From: Silanimonas sp021297925 | GTDB lineage: Bacteria; Pseudomonadota; Gammaproteobacteria; Xanthomonadales; Xanthomonadaceae | NCBI GenBank assembly: GCA_027532825.1 | Contig: JAPZTL010000004.1 | Coordinates: 434,001 to 498,000 of the forward strand | Reading direction: 5' to 3' | DNA length: 64,000 nt | In this document: one piece after another, positions 44,408 to 52,135 of the stretch | Position numbering within the stretch: position 1 is the first letter of the stretch | Layout: every line of letters starts with the position of its first letter | Notes under the pieces: model-generated | The model's input: only the letters and a program-made list of their open reading frames with translations | Told to the model about the DNA's origin: nothing | Database searches by the model: none | Program-made: the position numbers and the translations under genes

Positions 44408-45169
44408 TCAGGCGCCGAACAGCGCCTCGGCATTCGCACTCGTATAGGCGGCAACCTCGGCCTCGTCCTCGCTGCGCAGGCGCGCCACTTCGGCGAGCAC
44501 GGTCCGCAGGAAAGCCGGTTCGTTGCGTTCGCCGCGACGCGTCGCGTCCGGCTGGTCGGGGCTGTCGGTCTCGATCAGCAGCTGCTCACGCGGCACCGTC
44601 GCGACGGTCCGGCGCAGGCGCTGGGCGCGCTCGAACGTCACCGGCCCGCCAATGCCGAGCTTGAAGCCGAGGCGATGCAGCTGCGCGGCCTGCTCCTCGC
44701 TGCCCGACCAGCTGTGCACCACGCCGCGCAGGCCCCCGATGCGCCGCAGCGTCGCGATCACCTCGTCGACGGCGCGGCGCGCGTGCAGCACGACGGGCAG
44801 GTCGAAGGCCTTGGCGATCTCGAGCTGGCGCACGAAGTAGACGCGTTGCGTGCCGGGGTCGAGGCCCTCGACGAAGAAGTCCAGCCCGAACTCGCCCACG
44901 GCGGCGGGGCGTTCGCGCTCGATCCAGCCGGGCAGGGCGTCGAGGTGCTCCGGGCGATGCCGGTCGAGGTACATCGGGTGCAGCCCGTAGGCCGCCTTGA
45001 GCCCGGGGCGCAGCGCGCACACCGCCTTCAGCGTCGGCCAGCTCCCGAAATCGACGGCCGGCACCAGCTGGCGGTCCACGCCGACGGCCTCCGCCCGCGC
45101 GATCACGGCCTCGCGGTCGGCGTCGAACTCGGGCGCGTCGAGGTGGCTGTGGCTGTCGTACAGGCGCAT
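44408..45169 (-). CDS. TatD-family metal-dependent DNase/hydrolase
   Basis: A 253-residue TIM-barrel hydrolase. Metal ligands are in DSHSHLD (near residue 5), AAVGEFGLDFF, PVVLHARRA, VHSWSGSEEQA and LLIETDSPD. TatD proteins are 3'-exonucleases linked to DNA repair; this member resembles the YjjV-type group. The ATG at 45169 gives the usual start. It ends 5 bases from the tcdA stop, and the DUF6116 gene ends 16 bases upstream on the same strand. Confidence 0.9.
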   Translation of the reverse strand: MRLYDSHSHLDAPEFDADREAVIARAEAVGVDRQLVPAVDFGSWPTLKAVCALRPGLKAAYGLHPMYLDRHRPEHLDALPGWIERERPAAVGEFGLDFFVEGLDPGTQRVYFVRQLEIAKAFDLPVVLHARRAVDEVIATLRRIGGLRGVVHSWSGSEEQAAQLHRLGFKLGIGGPVTFERAQRLRRTVATVPREQLLIETDSPDQPDATRRGERNEPAFLRTVLAEVARLRSEDEAEVAAYTSANAEALFGA

Positions 45170-45185
45170 CGCCGCCAGGTGCCGT

Positions 45186-45437
45186 TCAGCCCCGGCGCAC
45201 GTCGCCCGGCGGGACGTCGATGGGCGGTCGTGCGCTGTCTGGGGCAGGTGGAGACTTCCGGTCCTTCCAGCGGGCCAGCAGCAGGGTCGCAAGGCCCAGC
45301 AACAGTTCGTCGGCGAACGGAATCACGTCGGGGACGACCAGCGTCGCGACGAACAGCGCGGCCGTGAGAAGGAACAGATTGCGGAACCGCAGTCCGCCGA
45401 GGAACTTCGTGATCGCGGGGATGAGCAAGGCGCGCAT
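45186..45437 (-). CDS. DUF6116 family small membrane protein
   Basis: An 83-residue protein: PAITKFLGGLRFRNLFLLTAALF and a second hydrophobic stretch (VIPFADELLLGLATLLLARW) followed by a charged tail. These features match the DUF6116 family, which I know mainly from Xanthomonas-type bacteria, and so support the taxonomic inference. It probably has two membrane segments. The function is unknown. Confidence 0.8.
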   Translation of the reverse strand: MRALLIPAITKFLGGLRFRNLFLLTAALFVATLVVPDVIPFADELLLGLATLLLARWKDRKSPPAPDSARPPIDVPPGDVRRG

Positions 45438-45589
45438 GGCGGCCTCCTGAGTCGGATGCCGCCCAACGATACACGGCCCAGCTGGATGGTCACTGACGGG
45501 GCTGGCGGGTGTTCAGTAGCCCTCCGGGATGCTCACCGACGGCGGAGGGTCGTCGCGCCCCGCCGACGGTCCGCCCGGTCGCCTTGGGC

Positions 45590-45595
45590 TACAAT
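45590..45595 (+). promoter_or_regulatory. Candidate -10 element for the acyl-CoA dehydrogenase gene
   Basis: TACAAT in TACAATGACGC lies 60 bases upstream of the ATG at 45656, in the 218-base gap between DUF6116 and this gene. No convincing -35 hexamer is seen. Confidence 0.4.
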
Positions 45596-45655
45596 GACGC
45601 CCCTTCCGAGACGCCCGGTTTCCCGGCCTCTCGCCCCTGCCCACGAGCCCCCGCC

Positions 45656-46819
45656 ATGCCCCTGAATCCGACCGATCTGTTCGACATCCGTTCGCTGCTC
45701 TCCGAAGAGGAGCGCGCCGTCCAGGACGCCGTCGCCCGCTTCACCGACGAGAAGGTCATCCCGATCATCGGCGACTGCTTCGACCAGGGCCGCTTCCCGA
45801 AGGAACTGGTGCCCGAGATCGCGTCGATGGGCCTGCTGGGCTCGTCGCTGCCCGAGCAGTACGGCTGCGCCGGCCTCAACGCCGTCAGCTACGGCCTGAT
45901 CTGCCAGGAACTCGAGCGCGGTGATTCCGGCATCCGCAGCTTCGTGTCGGTGCAGAGCTCGCTGTGCATGTACCCGATCTACGCCTACGGTAGCGAAGAG
46001 CAGCGCCAGCGCTACCTGCCGGGCATGGCGAAGGCCGAGATCATCGGCTGCTTCGGCCTGACCGAGCCGCACGGCGGTTCCGACCCGGCCAACATGAAAA
46101 CCACCGCGAAGAAGGACGGCGGTGATTGGGTCATCAACGGCGCCAAGATGTGGATCACCAACGGCAACCTGGCGCACATCGCCATCGTCTGGGCGCAGAC
46201 CGACGACGGCATCCAGGGCTTCATCGTGCCGACGGACACCAAGGGGTTCACCGCCCAGGAGATCCACCGCAAGATGAGCCTGCGCGCCTCGGTCACCAGC
46301 GCGCTGTTCTTCGACAACGTGCGCATCCCGGACAGCCAGCGCCTTCCGAACGTGAAGGGCCTGAAGGGCCCGCTGGGCTGCCTGACGCAGGCCCGCTACG
46401 GCATCACGTGGGGGCCGATCGGCGCCGCGCAGGCCTGCCTGACGGAAGTCGTGAACTACACCAAGGAGCGCATCCTGTTCGGCCGTCCGGTGTCGGCCAA
46501 CCAGAGCGCGCAGATCAAGATGGCCGACATGGCCCGCCGCATCACGCTGGCCCAGCTGCTCTCGCTGCAGCTCGGCCGCCTGAAGGACGCCGGCACCATG
46601 CAGCCCACGCAGGTGTCGCTGGCGAAGTGGAACAACGTCCGCATGGCGATCGACATCGCCCGCGAGGCCCGCGACCTGCTGGGCGGATCGGGCATCACCA
46701 CCGAGTACTGCCCGATTCGCCATGCGCTGAACCTCGAGTCGGTCATCACCTACGAGGGCACCGAGACGGTGCACCAGTTGGTGGTGGGACGCGAGCTGAC
46801 CGGCATCAACGCGTTCTGA
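45656..46819 (+). CDS. gcdH: Glutaryl-CoA dehydrogenase-like acyl-CoA dehydrogenase
   Basis: A 387-residue flavoenzyme. SVQSSLCMYPIYAYGSEEQ, GCFGLTEPHGGSDP and WVINGAKMWITNG are the FAD and substrate segments in the glutaryl-CoA dehydrogenase subfamily, and TYEGTETVHQLVVGRELTG holds the catalytic Glu base and the C-terminal signature. It would oxidise and decarboxylate glutaryl-CoA to crotonyl-CoA in lysine and tryptophan breakdown, in the cytoplasm, donating electrons to ETF. Length fits the family. It is followed by a strong hairpin terminator. Confidence 0.9.
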   Translation: MPLNPTDLFDIRSLLSEEERAVQDAVARFTDEKVIPIIGDCFDQGRFPKELVPEIASMGLLGSSLPEQYGCAGLNAVSYGLICQELERGDSGIRSFVSVQSSLCMYPIYAYGSEEQRQRYLPGMAKAEIIGCFGLTEPHGGSDPANMKTTAKKDGGDWVINGAKMWITNGNLAHIAIVWAQTDDGIQGFIVPTDTKGFTAQEIHRKMSLRASVTSALFFDNVRIPDSQRLPNVKGLKGPLGCLTQARYGITWGPIGAAQACLTEVVNYTKERILFGRPVSANQSAQIKMADMARRITLAQLLSLQLGRLKDAGTMQPTQVSLAKWNNVRMAIDIAREARDLLGGSGITTEYCPIRHALNLESVITYEGTETVHQLVVGRELTGINAF

Positions 46820-46823
46820 TCCC

Positions 46824-46845
46824 TCGGGCCCGGCAACGGGCCCGA
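46824..46845 (+). terminator. Hairpin terminator after gcdH
   Basis: A perfect 9-bp stem (TCGGGCCCG / CGGGCCCGA) closes a GCAA tetraloop, 5 bases after the gcdH stop codon and before the GNAT gene. The GNRA-type loop and GC-rich stem are typical of intrinsic terminators; the following sequence is only weakly T-rich. Confidence 0.65.
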
Positions 46846-46859
46846 TCGCTATTCGGGGA

Positions 46860-47429
46860 ATGACGATGGCCGTCCTGGGCCCGACGCTGGAAACCGAGCG
46901 GCTGCTGCTGCGTGTGCCGGTGCTGGCGGATTTCGACCGCTACGCCGAACTGCTGGCCAGCGAGGAGGCCGCCCGCTACATCGGCGGTACCCTGCTGCGC
47001 GCGCCGGCCTGGCGGAAGTTCCTGCAGATGCCCGGGGCGTGGCTGCTGCAGGGCTTCGCGATGTTCAGCGTGGTCGAGAAGGCCAGTGGCCGCTGGCTCG
47101 GGCAGATGGGGCCATGGCGCCCCGAGGGCTGGCCGGGCAACGAGATCGGCTACGCCTTCCATCCCGACGCCTGGGGGCAGGGGTTCGCCGTGGAGGCCGG
47201 CCTCGCCGCCCGCGACTGGGCCTTCGAGGCCTTGGGCTGGGACGACGTCATCCACTGCATCGATCCCGGCAACGCGCCCTCGCAGAAGGTCGCCCAGCGG
47301 CTGGGCTCGCGGAAGCGCGGCCCGGGAAAACTGCCTCCGCCATTCGAGGAGGTCCCGATCGAGATCTGGGGCCAAACCCGCGCCGAATGGTTGGCGGCGA
47401 AGCGCACGGTAACGAAGGAGGGCGTATGA
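46860..47429 (+). CDS. GNAT-family N-acetyltransferase (RimJ/RimL-like)
   Basis: A 189-residue acetyltransferase of the RimL type: TLETERLLLRVPVLADFDRYAEL at the N terminus, EIGYAFHPDAWGQGFAVEAGLAARDWAFEALGW (acetyl-CoA loop), and CIDPGNAPSQKVAQRLG. Substrates of such proteins range from ribosomal protein termini to antibiotics, so the target is unknown. Its stop overlaps the ATG of the GST gene (ATGA). Confidence 0.88.
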   Translation: MTMAVLGPTLETERLLLRVPVLADFDRYAELLASEEAARYIGGTLLRAPAWRKFLQMPGAWLLQGFAMFSVVEKASGRWLGQMGPWRPEGWPGNEIGYAFHPDAWGQGFAVEAGLAARDWAFEALGWDDVIHCIDPGNAPSQKVAQRLGSRKRGPGKLPPPFEEVPIEIWGQTRAEWLAAKRTVTKEGV

Positions 47430-48019
47430 AGCTCTATGGCATGCGTGCCAGTGGGAACTGCTACAAGGCGCTGCTGGCGGCCTCGATGCTGGGCCTCGAG
47501 CTTGAGTGGGTCGAGACCGACCTGTTCAAGGGTGAGACGCGCTCGCCGGATTTCCTCGCCAAGAACCCCAACGGCAAGGTGCCTCTGCTCGAACTCGACG
47601 ACGGGCGCGTGTTGCCCGAGTCCAACGCCATCCTCTGCTACCTCGCCGACGGCTCGCCGATGCTGCCGCAGGGCCGCTTCGAACGCGCCGAGGTGCTGCA
47701 ATGGCTGTTCTTCGAGCAGTACAGCCACGAGCCTTATGTCGCCGTCGCGCGCTTCATCGCGAAGTTCCTGCCCGCCGACCATCCGCGACGCGCCGACCTG
47801 CCGCGCCTGCGCGAGAAGTCGCGCGAAGCCCTCGGCGTGATGGAGACGGCGCTGTCGAAGCGACCCTATCTCGCGAGCACCGGTTTTGGCATCGCCGACA
47901 TCGCGCTGTTCGCCTATACCCACGACGCGCCCGCGGCCGGCATCGCGCTGGATGAGTTCCCCCACGTCGCCGCATGGCTCGAGCGCGTGCGCGCCCAGCC
48001 CGGCTTCGTTCCCCAGTAG
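47426..48019 (+). CDS. Glutathione S-transferase family protein
   Basis: A 197-residue protein with a thioredoxin-like N-terminal domain (MKLYGMRASGNCYKALLAASMLGL, KNPNGKVPLLELDDGRVLPESNAILCYLA) and an all-helical C-terminal domain (GIADIALFAYTHDAP). The catalytic position could be Ser10 or Cys12; ESNAI holds the glutathione-binding Glu and Ser. The start overlaps the GNAT gene. The downstream DUF3857 gene begins 24 bases later, so the three genes may form one transcript. Confidence 0.88.
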   Translation: MKLYGMRASGNCYKALLAASMLGLELEWVETDLFKGETRSPDFLAKNPNGKVPLLELDDGRVLPESNAILCYLADGSPMLPQGRFERAEVLQWLFFEQYSHEPYVAVARFIAKFLPADHPRRADLPRLREKSREALGVMETALSKRPYLASTGFGIADIALFAYTHDAPAAGIALDEFPHVAAWLERVRAQPGFVPQ

Positions 48020-48043
48020 TCCACACCCTTCGACGGTTCAAGG

Positions 48044-50704
48044 ATGACCCCCGCATTCCGCCTCCTCCTGCTGCTCCTGATCGGCTTCCTGTCGGCGCCC
48101 TGTTTGGCGGAGACGGTCGATCCCGCCCGATCGCGCATCGACTTCGGCCCCGTCCCGTCCTGGGTGGAACAGCCGGAATGGCCGGATGGTGCCGAAGTGC
48201 CGGCCGCTTCCGGCCTTCGATATTTGCTCGTCGACGACCAGTGGAACGCCGAATTGCCGTCGCCGGTCAGCTATCGACGGCTGGTGCTCGAGATCGTCGA
48301 CCGCGGTGGCCTGGAAGAGGGGGGCCGCTACTCGGTCGGTTTCCAGCCCGATTTCCACGCCGTCACCCTGCATGCCATCCGCCTTCGGCGTGACGGGCGC
48401 TGGCTCGACCGCACGCAGGCGTCGCGCATCGACATCCTGCGCACCGAGGACGATGCCGGCGTGGGCATCCTCGACGGCTGGCGCACGGCGAGCCTGCTGA
48501 TTCCCGATGTGCGGGTCGGTGATGTCGTCGACTTCGCCTACAGCGTCTCCGGCACCAATCCGGTGTTCGGGGAACTGCGCAGCGCGGCGTTTTCCGCCGC
48601 GTACTCGCAGGGCGCCGCCATGCGCCTGGTGCGTGCCCTCGGCCCCGCGGCGACGCCGCTGCAGTGGCGCGTGACCGGCCCGACCGAGTACGCGATGACC
48701 ACCTCGGTGTCCGGCGGCGTCGAGGCACGCCGCTTCGTCGCGCTCCCGATGCCCGCGGTGCAGAGCGAGGACGGGGCTCCGGACGGTTTCGACGGCTTCG
48801 GAGCGATCGCTTTCAGCAACGCCCGCGATTGGGGCGAGGTCGTGCGCTGGGCGCGCCCGCTGTTCGACGCCGGCGAGCGCGGCCCGCGCTATGCGGAGAT
48901 GCTGGCGTCGTTGAGGGAGGGCGAGGGCGAGGACGCGATCCTCCATCGCGCGCTCGAGGTGGCCCAGCGCGACGTGCGCTACGTCAGCCTGTCGATCGGC
49001 CGCTCCTCGCATGCGCCGGCCAGCCCGGAGGCCACGCTGGAGCGCCGCTTCGGTGACTGCAAGGACAAGTCCCGCCTTCTCGTCAGCCTGCTGCGCGATG
49101 CGGGCGTGGCGGCGGAGCCGGTCTTCGTCGATACCGTCAAGCGCGGCCGCATCGGCGAGCGCCTGCCGGGCCCATCCGCGTTCGACCACGTGATCGTCCG
49201 TGCGCGCGTCGGCGGCGAATGGCGCTACGTCGATCCAACCCGCGACGTCGAAGTGGGCGGCAGCGCCGACCGTGCGCCGGCAGCCTTCGGCAGCGGCCTG
49301 CCGGTGGGCGACGGCGTGGCCGATCTGGTGGCGATCCCCGAGGCGGCGCCCGGGCTGGACGAAGTGCAGGTCGAGCAGGTGGTGGAGCGCGCGCCAGCCA
49401 AGGCGGTGGACCCGGATACCGTGCCTCACCTCGACATCGAGGTGGCCAGCACCTACCGCCGCGATGAGGCGAACCGCGTGCGGGCGCGTTTCGCTGCTGC
49501 CGGTGCCGAGGACGTGGGACGCGACTACCTCGAGTACATGCGGGGCATGTACCGCGACATCCGCAGCACCGAGGCCCCGGGCTTCATCGACGAGGCCGCG
49601 CGCAACCTCGTCAGGGTGACCGAGCGCTACCGCGCCCCGATGCAGCCAGAAGGCGATGGCGGAACCGGCCACGAGTTCAGCCTCCGGCTGTTCCAGATCG
49701 CGGACTGGCTGCCGGACAGTACGTTGCCCGAGCGCCGTTGGCCGATGGCCCTCGAAGGGCCGCGCAGCGGATCGCAGGACATCCGCATGACGCTCAAGGG
49801 GGGATGGGACATCACTCCCGAGCGGGAGGTCATCGAGAACGCCGCGTTCCGCTTCGAACGCGAGGTCGATGCCGAGGGCAACACCTTGCGGGTGCGCGGG
49901 CGCTGGCAGCGATTCGCCGATGAAATCGCCCCGGAGGACTACGTCGGCATCCGCGCCGACCTGGAGCGCGTCGATGCGCTGCTCGACTATTCCATCGTGA
50001 CCGGTGCCGAGGCGCTCGCGGCGGCCTCGGTGCTCTGGCGCGACATCGTCTGGGTGGTGTTCGCCCTCGTGCTCGCCGTGGGCTCGCTGGCCGCGCTCTA
50101 TGCGACGCGAGCCACCGGCTTTCCCGGCCAATTGCTGTTCGCCCCCTCGGCGGCCGGCGAGGCGCTTCGGGAGCGCCCGCGGCTTGCGCTCGGCCTGTTG
50201 ACGCTCTTCGCGACGGCGGGCTTCCTGCTGCTCTTCGAGCGTCTCCCGGCGTACATGGCCGGTGTCGACGCGCCGGCCTCCCCCTGGTGGACCGCGCTGC
50301 CGGTCGACCTCGGCCTATGGCTGGCCGGTACCGTCGCAAGCTGGATCGCGCTGCGCGTGATTCGCGTGCCGGCGCCTTGGCGCCCGGTCATCGCCGCGGC
50401 GGTCTGGTCGTCGCTGCCGATGCTGCTGTTCTTCGGCGTCGGGCTTGTCGCCTTCGGGCCGGGATTGCCGATGCTGGCCGATGCGGTCGTGGACGGGCCT
50501 GCCGTCGTCCGCGTGAGCATGCAGGTGTTCGGCGTCGTCTTCGTGCTCACCGGCCTCGTCTGGTACCTCATCGTGCTGATCGCCAGCACCGCACGCGCCG
50601 CGGATTGCAGCGTCGGCCAGGTCATCGGGGCGTTCGTGCTGAGCGCGCCGGTCCTGCTCCTGCTGACGGCGGCCGCCGTGGCCGCGGGCTGGACCGCGGG
50701 CTAG
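48044..50704 (+). CDS. DUF3857/transglutaminase-like membrane protein
   Basis: An 886-residue exported protein with a signal peptide (about 1-22), a DUF3857 domain (about 55-230, HAVTLHAIRLRRDGRWLD, ILRTEDDAGVGILDGWRTASLLIPDVRVGD), a transglutaminase-like domain with Cys in RRFGDCKDKS, His in AFDHVIV and Asp in WRYVDPT, and a C-terminal block of about seven membrane helices (about 665-886). The catalytic triad looks intact, so it may be a protease or transamidase facing the periplasm. Its stop shares a CTAG with the stop of the convergent MFS gene. Confidence 0.85.
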   Translation: MTPAFRLLLLLLIGFLSAPCLAETVDPARSRIDFGPVPSWVEQPEWPDGAEVPAASGLRYLLVDDQWNAELPSPVSYRRLVLEIVDRGGLEEGGRYSVGFQPDFHAVTLHAIRLRRDGRWLDRTQASRIDILRTEDDAGVGILDGWRTASLLIPDVRVGDVVDFAYSVSGTNPVFGELRSAAFSAAYSQGAAMRLVRALGPAATPLQWRVTGPTEYAMTTSVSGGVEARRFVALPMPAVQSEDGAPDGFDGFGAIAFSNARDWGEVVRWARPLFDAGERGPRYAEMLASLREGEGEDAILHRALEVAQRDVRYVSLSIGRSSHAPASPEATLERRFGDCKDKSRLLVSLLRDAGVAAEPVFVDTVKRGRIGERLPGPSAFDHVIVRARVGGEWRYVDPTRDVEVGGSADRAPAAFGSGLPVGDGVADLVAIPEAAPGLDEVQVEQVVERAPAKAVDPDTVPHLDIEVASTYRRDEANRVRARFAAAGAEDVGRDYLEYMRGMYRDIRSTEAPGFIDEAARNLVRVTERYRAPMQPEGDGGTGHEFSLRLFQIADWLPDSTLPERRWPMALEGPRSGSQDIRMTLKGGWDITPEREVIENAAFRFEREVDAEGNTLRVRGRWQRFADEIAPEDYVGIRADLERVDALLDYSIVTGAEALAAASVLWRDIVWVVFALVLAVGSLAALYATRATGFPGQLLFAPSAAGEALRERPRLALGLLTLFATAGFLLLFERLPAYMAGVDAPASPWWTALPVDLGLWLAGTVASWIALRVIRVPAPWRPVIAAAVWSSLPMLLFFGVGLVAFGPGLPMLADAVVDGPAVVRVSMQVFGVVFVLTGLVWYLIVLIASTARAADCSVGQVIGAFVLSAPVLLLLTAAAVAAGWTAG

Positions 50705-52017
50705 CGAATCGGTGGGCGGTCGAGCGCATGGGCCGGAGACGGTCCGCGCCCCGACCACCAGAGGTGCCACGAGAACACCAGTCCGCAGGCGCCGAGTGCC
50801 GTGTAGAACCACATGCCCGGCGTGTAGCCGGCGGGGTTCTCCGGCGAGGCGCCGGCCCAGTCGTTGAGTGTGCCGATCACCACCGGCACCGCGGCCATGC
50901 CCACCTGCTGGCAGAAGGTCATCATCGCGTAGGCGGAGCCGAGCCGTTCCTCGTCGACGAGTTGCGCGACGGAGGGCCAGAGCACGGCGGGGATCAGCGA
51001 GAACACCAGCCCGAACAGACCGATGCAGACCAGCAGGGTCATGGGCACTTCGGTGCCGCCCGGCAGGCCGACCAGCGGCCCCGGTGGCAGGTAGGTCACC
51101 GCGAGGAACAGCGGCAGCATCAGCAGCGAGCCGGCCGCCATGAACAGCGAGCGCTTTCCGACGCGGTCGACGATCAGGCCGAAGATCGGCGTGGCGACGA
51201 TGGCCGCCATCGGCAGCAGGCTCGAGAGCGCGCCGGCGCTCTCGCGATCGAGGCCGTGCGCCTGCTGGAAGTAGTTGATGGCGAAGCCGCGGAACGGGAA
51301 CACCGTGGCGTAGAACACCACGCACAGCGCGACGATGGTCCAGTACGTGCGTGGGAAGCGGAAGATCTGCGAGAACTTCAGCTCGTCCGGTGGCGCTCGC
51401 TCACCGAGGTGGGCCCGGCCTTCGACGCGGCGTTCGTGCATCCAATACAGCATCGCCGCCGCCACCGCGACGCCGCCGATGGCCGTGGCCAGCCAAAGCG
51501 GGTCCTGCCAATTCGAGTACAGCGGTGCCGCGAATCCGGTCGACCAGTCGGCCGAGGCCGAACCCAGTCGCGAGATCGACAGGTTCAGGCCGAAGGCGAA
51601 GCTGAGTTCGCTGCCCTTGAACCAGCGGGCGAGCACCGTCGTCGCGGCGACGATCATCGGTTCCGCGCCCAGGCCGAGGAGGAAACGCCCCGCGACGATG
51701 GTTTCGAAATCGGGCCCCAGCGCCGTCATCGCCGCGGCGATCACGCAGACCACGGCGAAGACCAGCAACGCCAGCCGGGTGCCGAAGCGGTCGATGAACC
51801 AGCCGCCGGCGAGCAGCACCAGCAGGGCCGCGATGCTGTAGGCGGTGTACAGCCAGCCCACCTGGCTGTGGCTGAAACCGAGCTGCGAGCGCATCAGGTC
51901 GACCACCGGGCCGAGCGCGTCGTAGAGGTAGTAGTTGCCGAACATCGCCAAGCTGACCAGCACCAGCGCGGTCCAGCGCTGCAGGGGCGAAGGTGGGGGC
52001 AGGGCGGTCGGGCTCAT
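50701..52017 (-). CDS. MFS transporter
   Basis: A 438-residue transporter with 12 membrane segments. The MFS loop 2-3 motif reads GGWFIDRFGTRLALL, and SQVGWLYTAYSIAALLVLLAG precedes it. FGLIVDRVGKRSLFMAAG is its counterpart in the second half. It resembles MFSD1-like or organic-acid carriers but the substrate is unknown. The start is the ATG at 52017 (MSPTALPPPSPLQRW). It is divergent from the E1 dehydrogenase gene. Confidence 0.85.
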   Translation of the reverse strand: MSPTALPPPSPLQRWTALVLVSLAMFGNYYLYDALGPVVDLMRSQLGFSHSQVGWLYTAYSIAALLVLLAGGWFIDRFGTRLALLVFAVVCVIAAAMTALGPDFETIVAGRFLLGLGAEPMIVAATTVLARWFKGSELSFAFGLNLSISRLGSASADWSTGFAAPLYSNWQDPLWLATAIGGVAVAAAMLYWMHERRVEGRAHLGERAPPDELKFSQIFRFPRTYWTIVALCVVFYATVFPFRGFAINYFQQAHGLDRESAGALSSLLPMAAIVATPIFGLIVDRVGKRSLFMAAGSLLMLPLFLAVTYLPPGPLVGLPGGTEVPMTLLVCIGLFGLVFSLIPAVLWPSVAQLVDEERLGSAYAMMTFCQQVGMAAVPVVIGTLNDWAGASPENPAGYTPGMWFYTALGACGLVFSWHLWWSGRGPSPAHALDRPPIR

Positions 52018-52102
52018 CCGGGGCGTCTCCAAGGCTCGCGGCACCCTAGCGGAAGCCCCGTCCGCCGGGAACGGCTGCCGCGCCGCGCGATCACGCAGCG
52101 CC

Positions 52103-52108
52103 TACAAT
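52103..52108 (+). promoter_or_regulatory. Candidate -10 element for the E1 dehydrogenase gene
   Basis: TACAAT in CCTACAATGGCGG lies 27 bases upstream of the ATG at 52136. The same ACAATGRCG core occurs upstream of the genes at 14323 and 45656. No convincing -35 hexamer is seen. Confidence 0.4.
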
Positions 52109-52135
52109 GGCGGTTTTCCTGCTCCCGGCTCTGCC

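Noticed and set aside
44403..44419. Small GGCGC/GCGCC hairpin between tcdA and tatD
   Set aside because: A 5-bp stem without a T-run, overlapping a stop codon, is too weak to call a terminator in GC-rich DNA.
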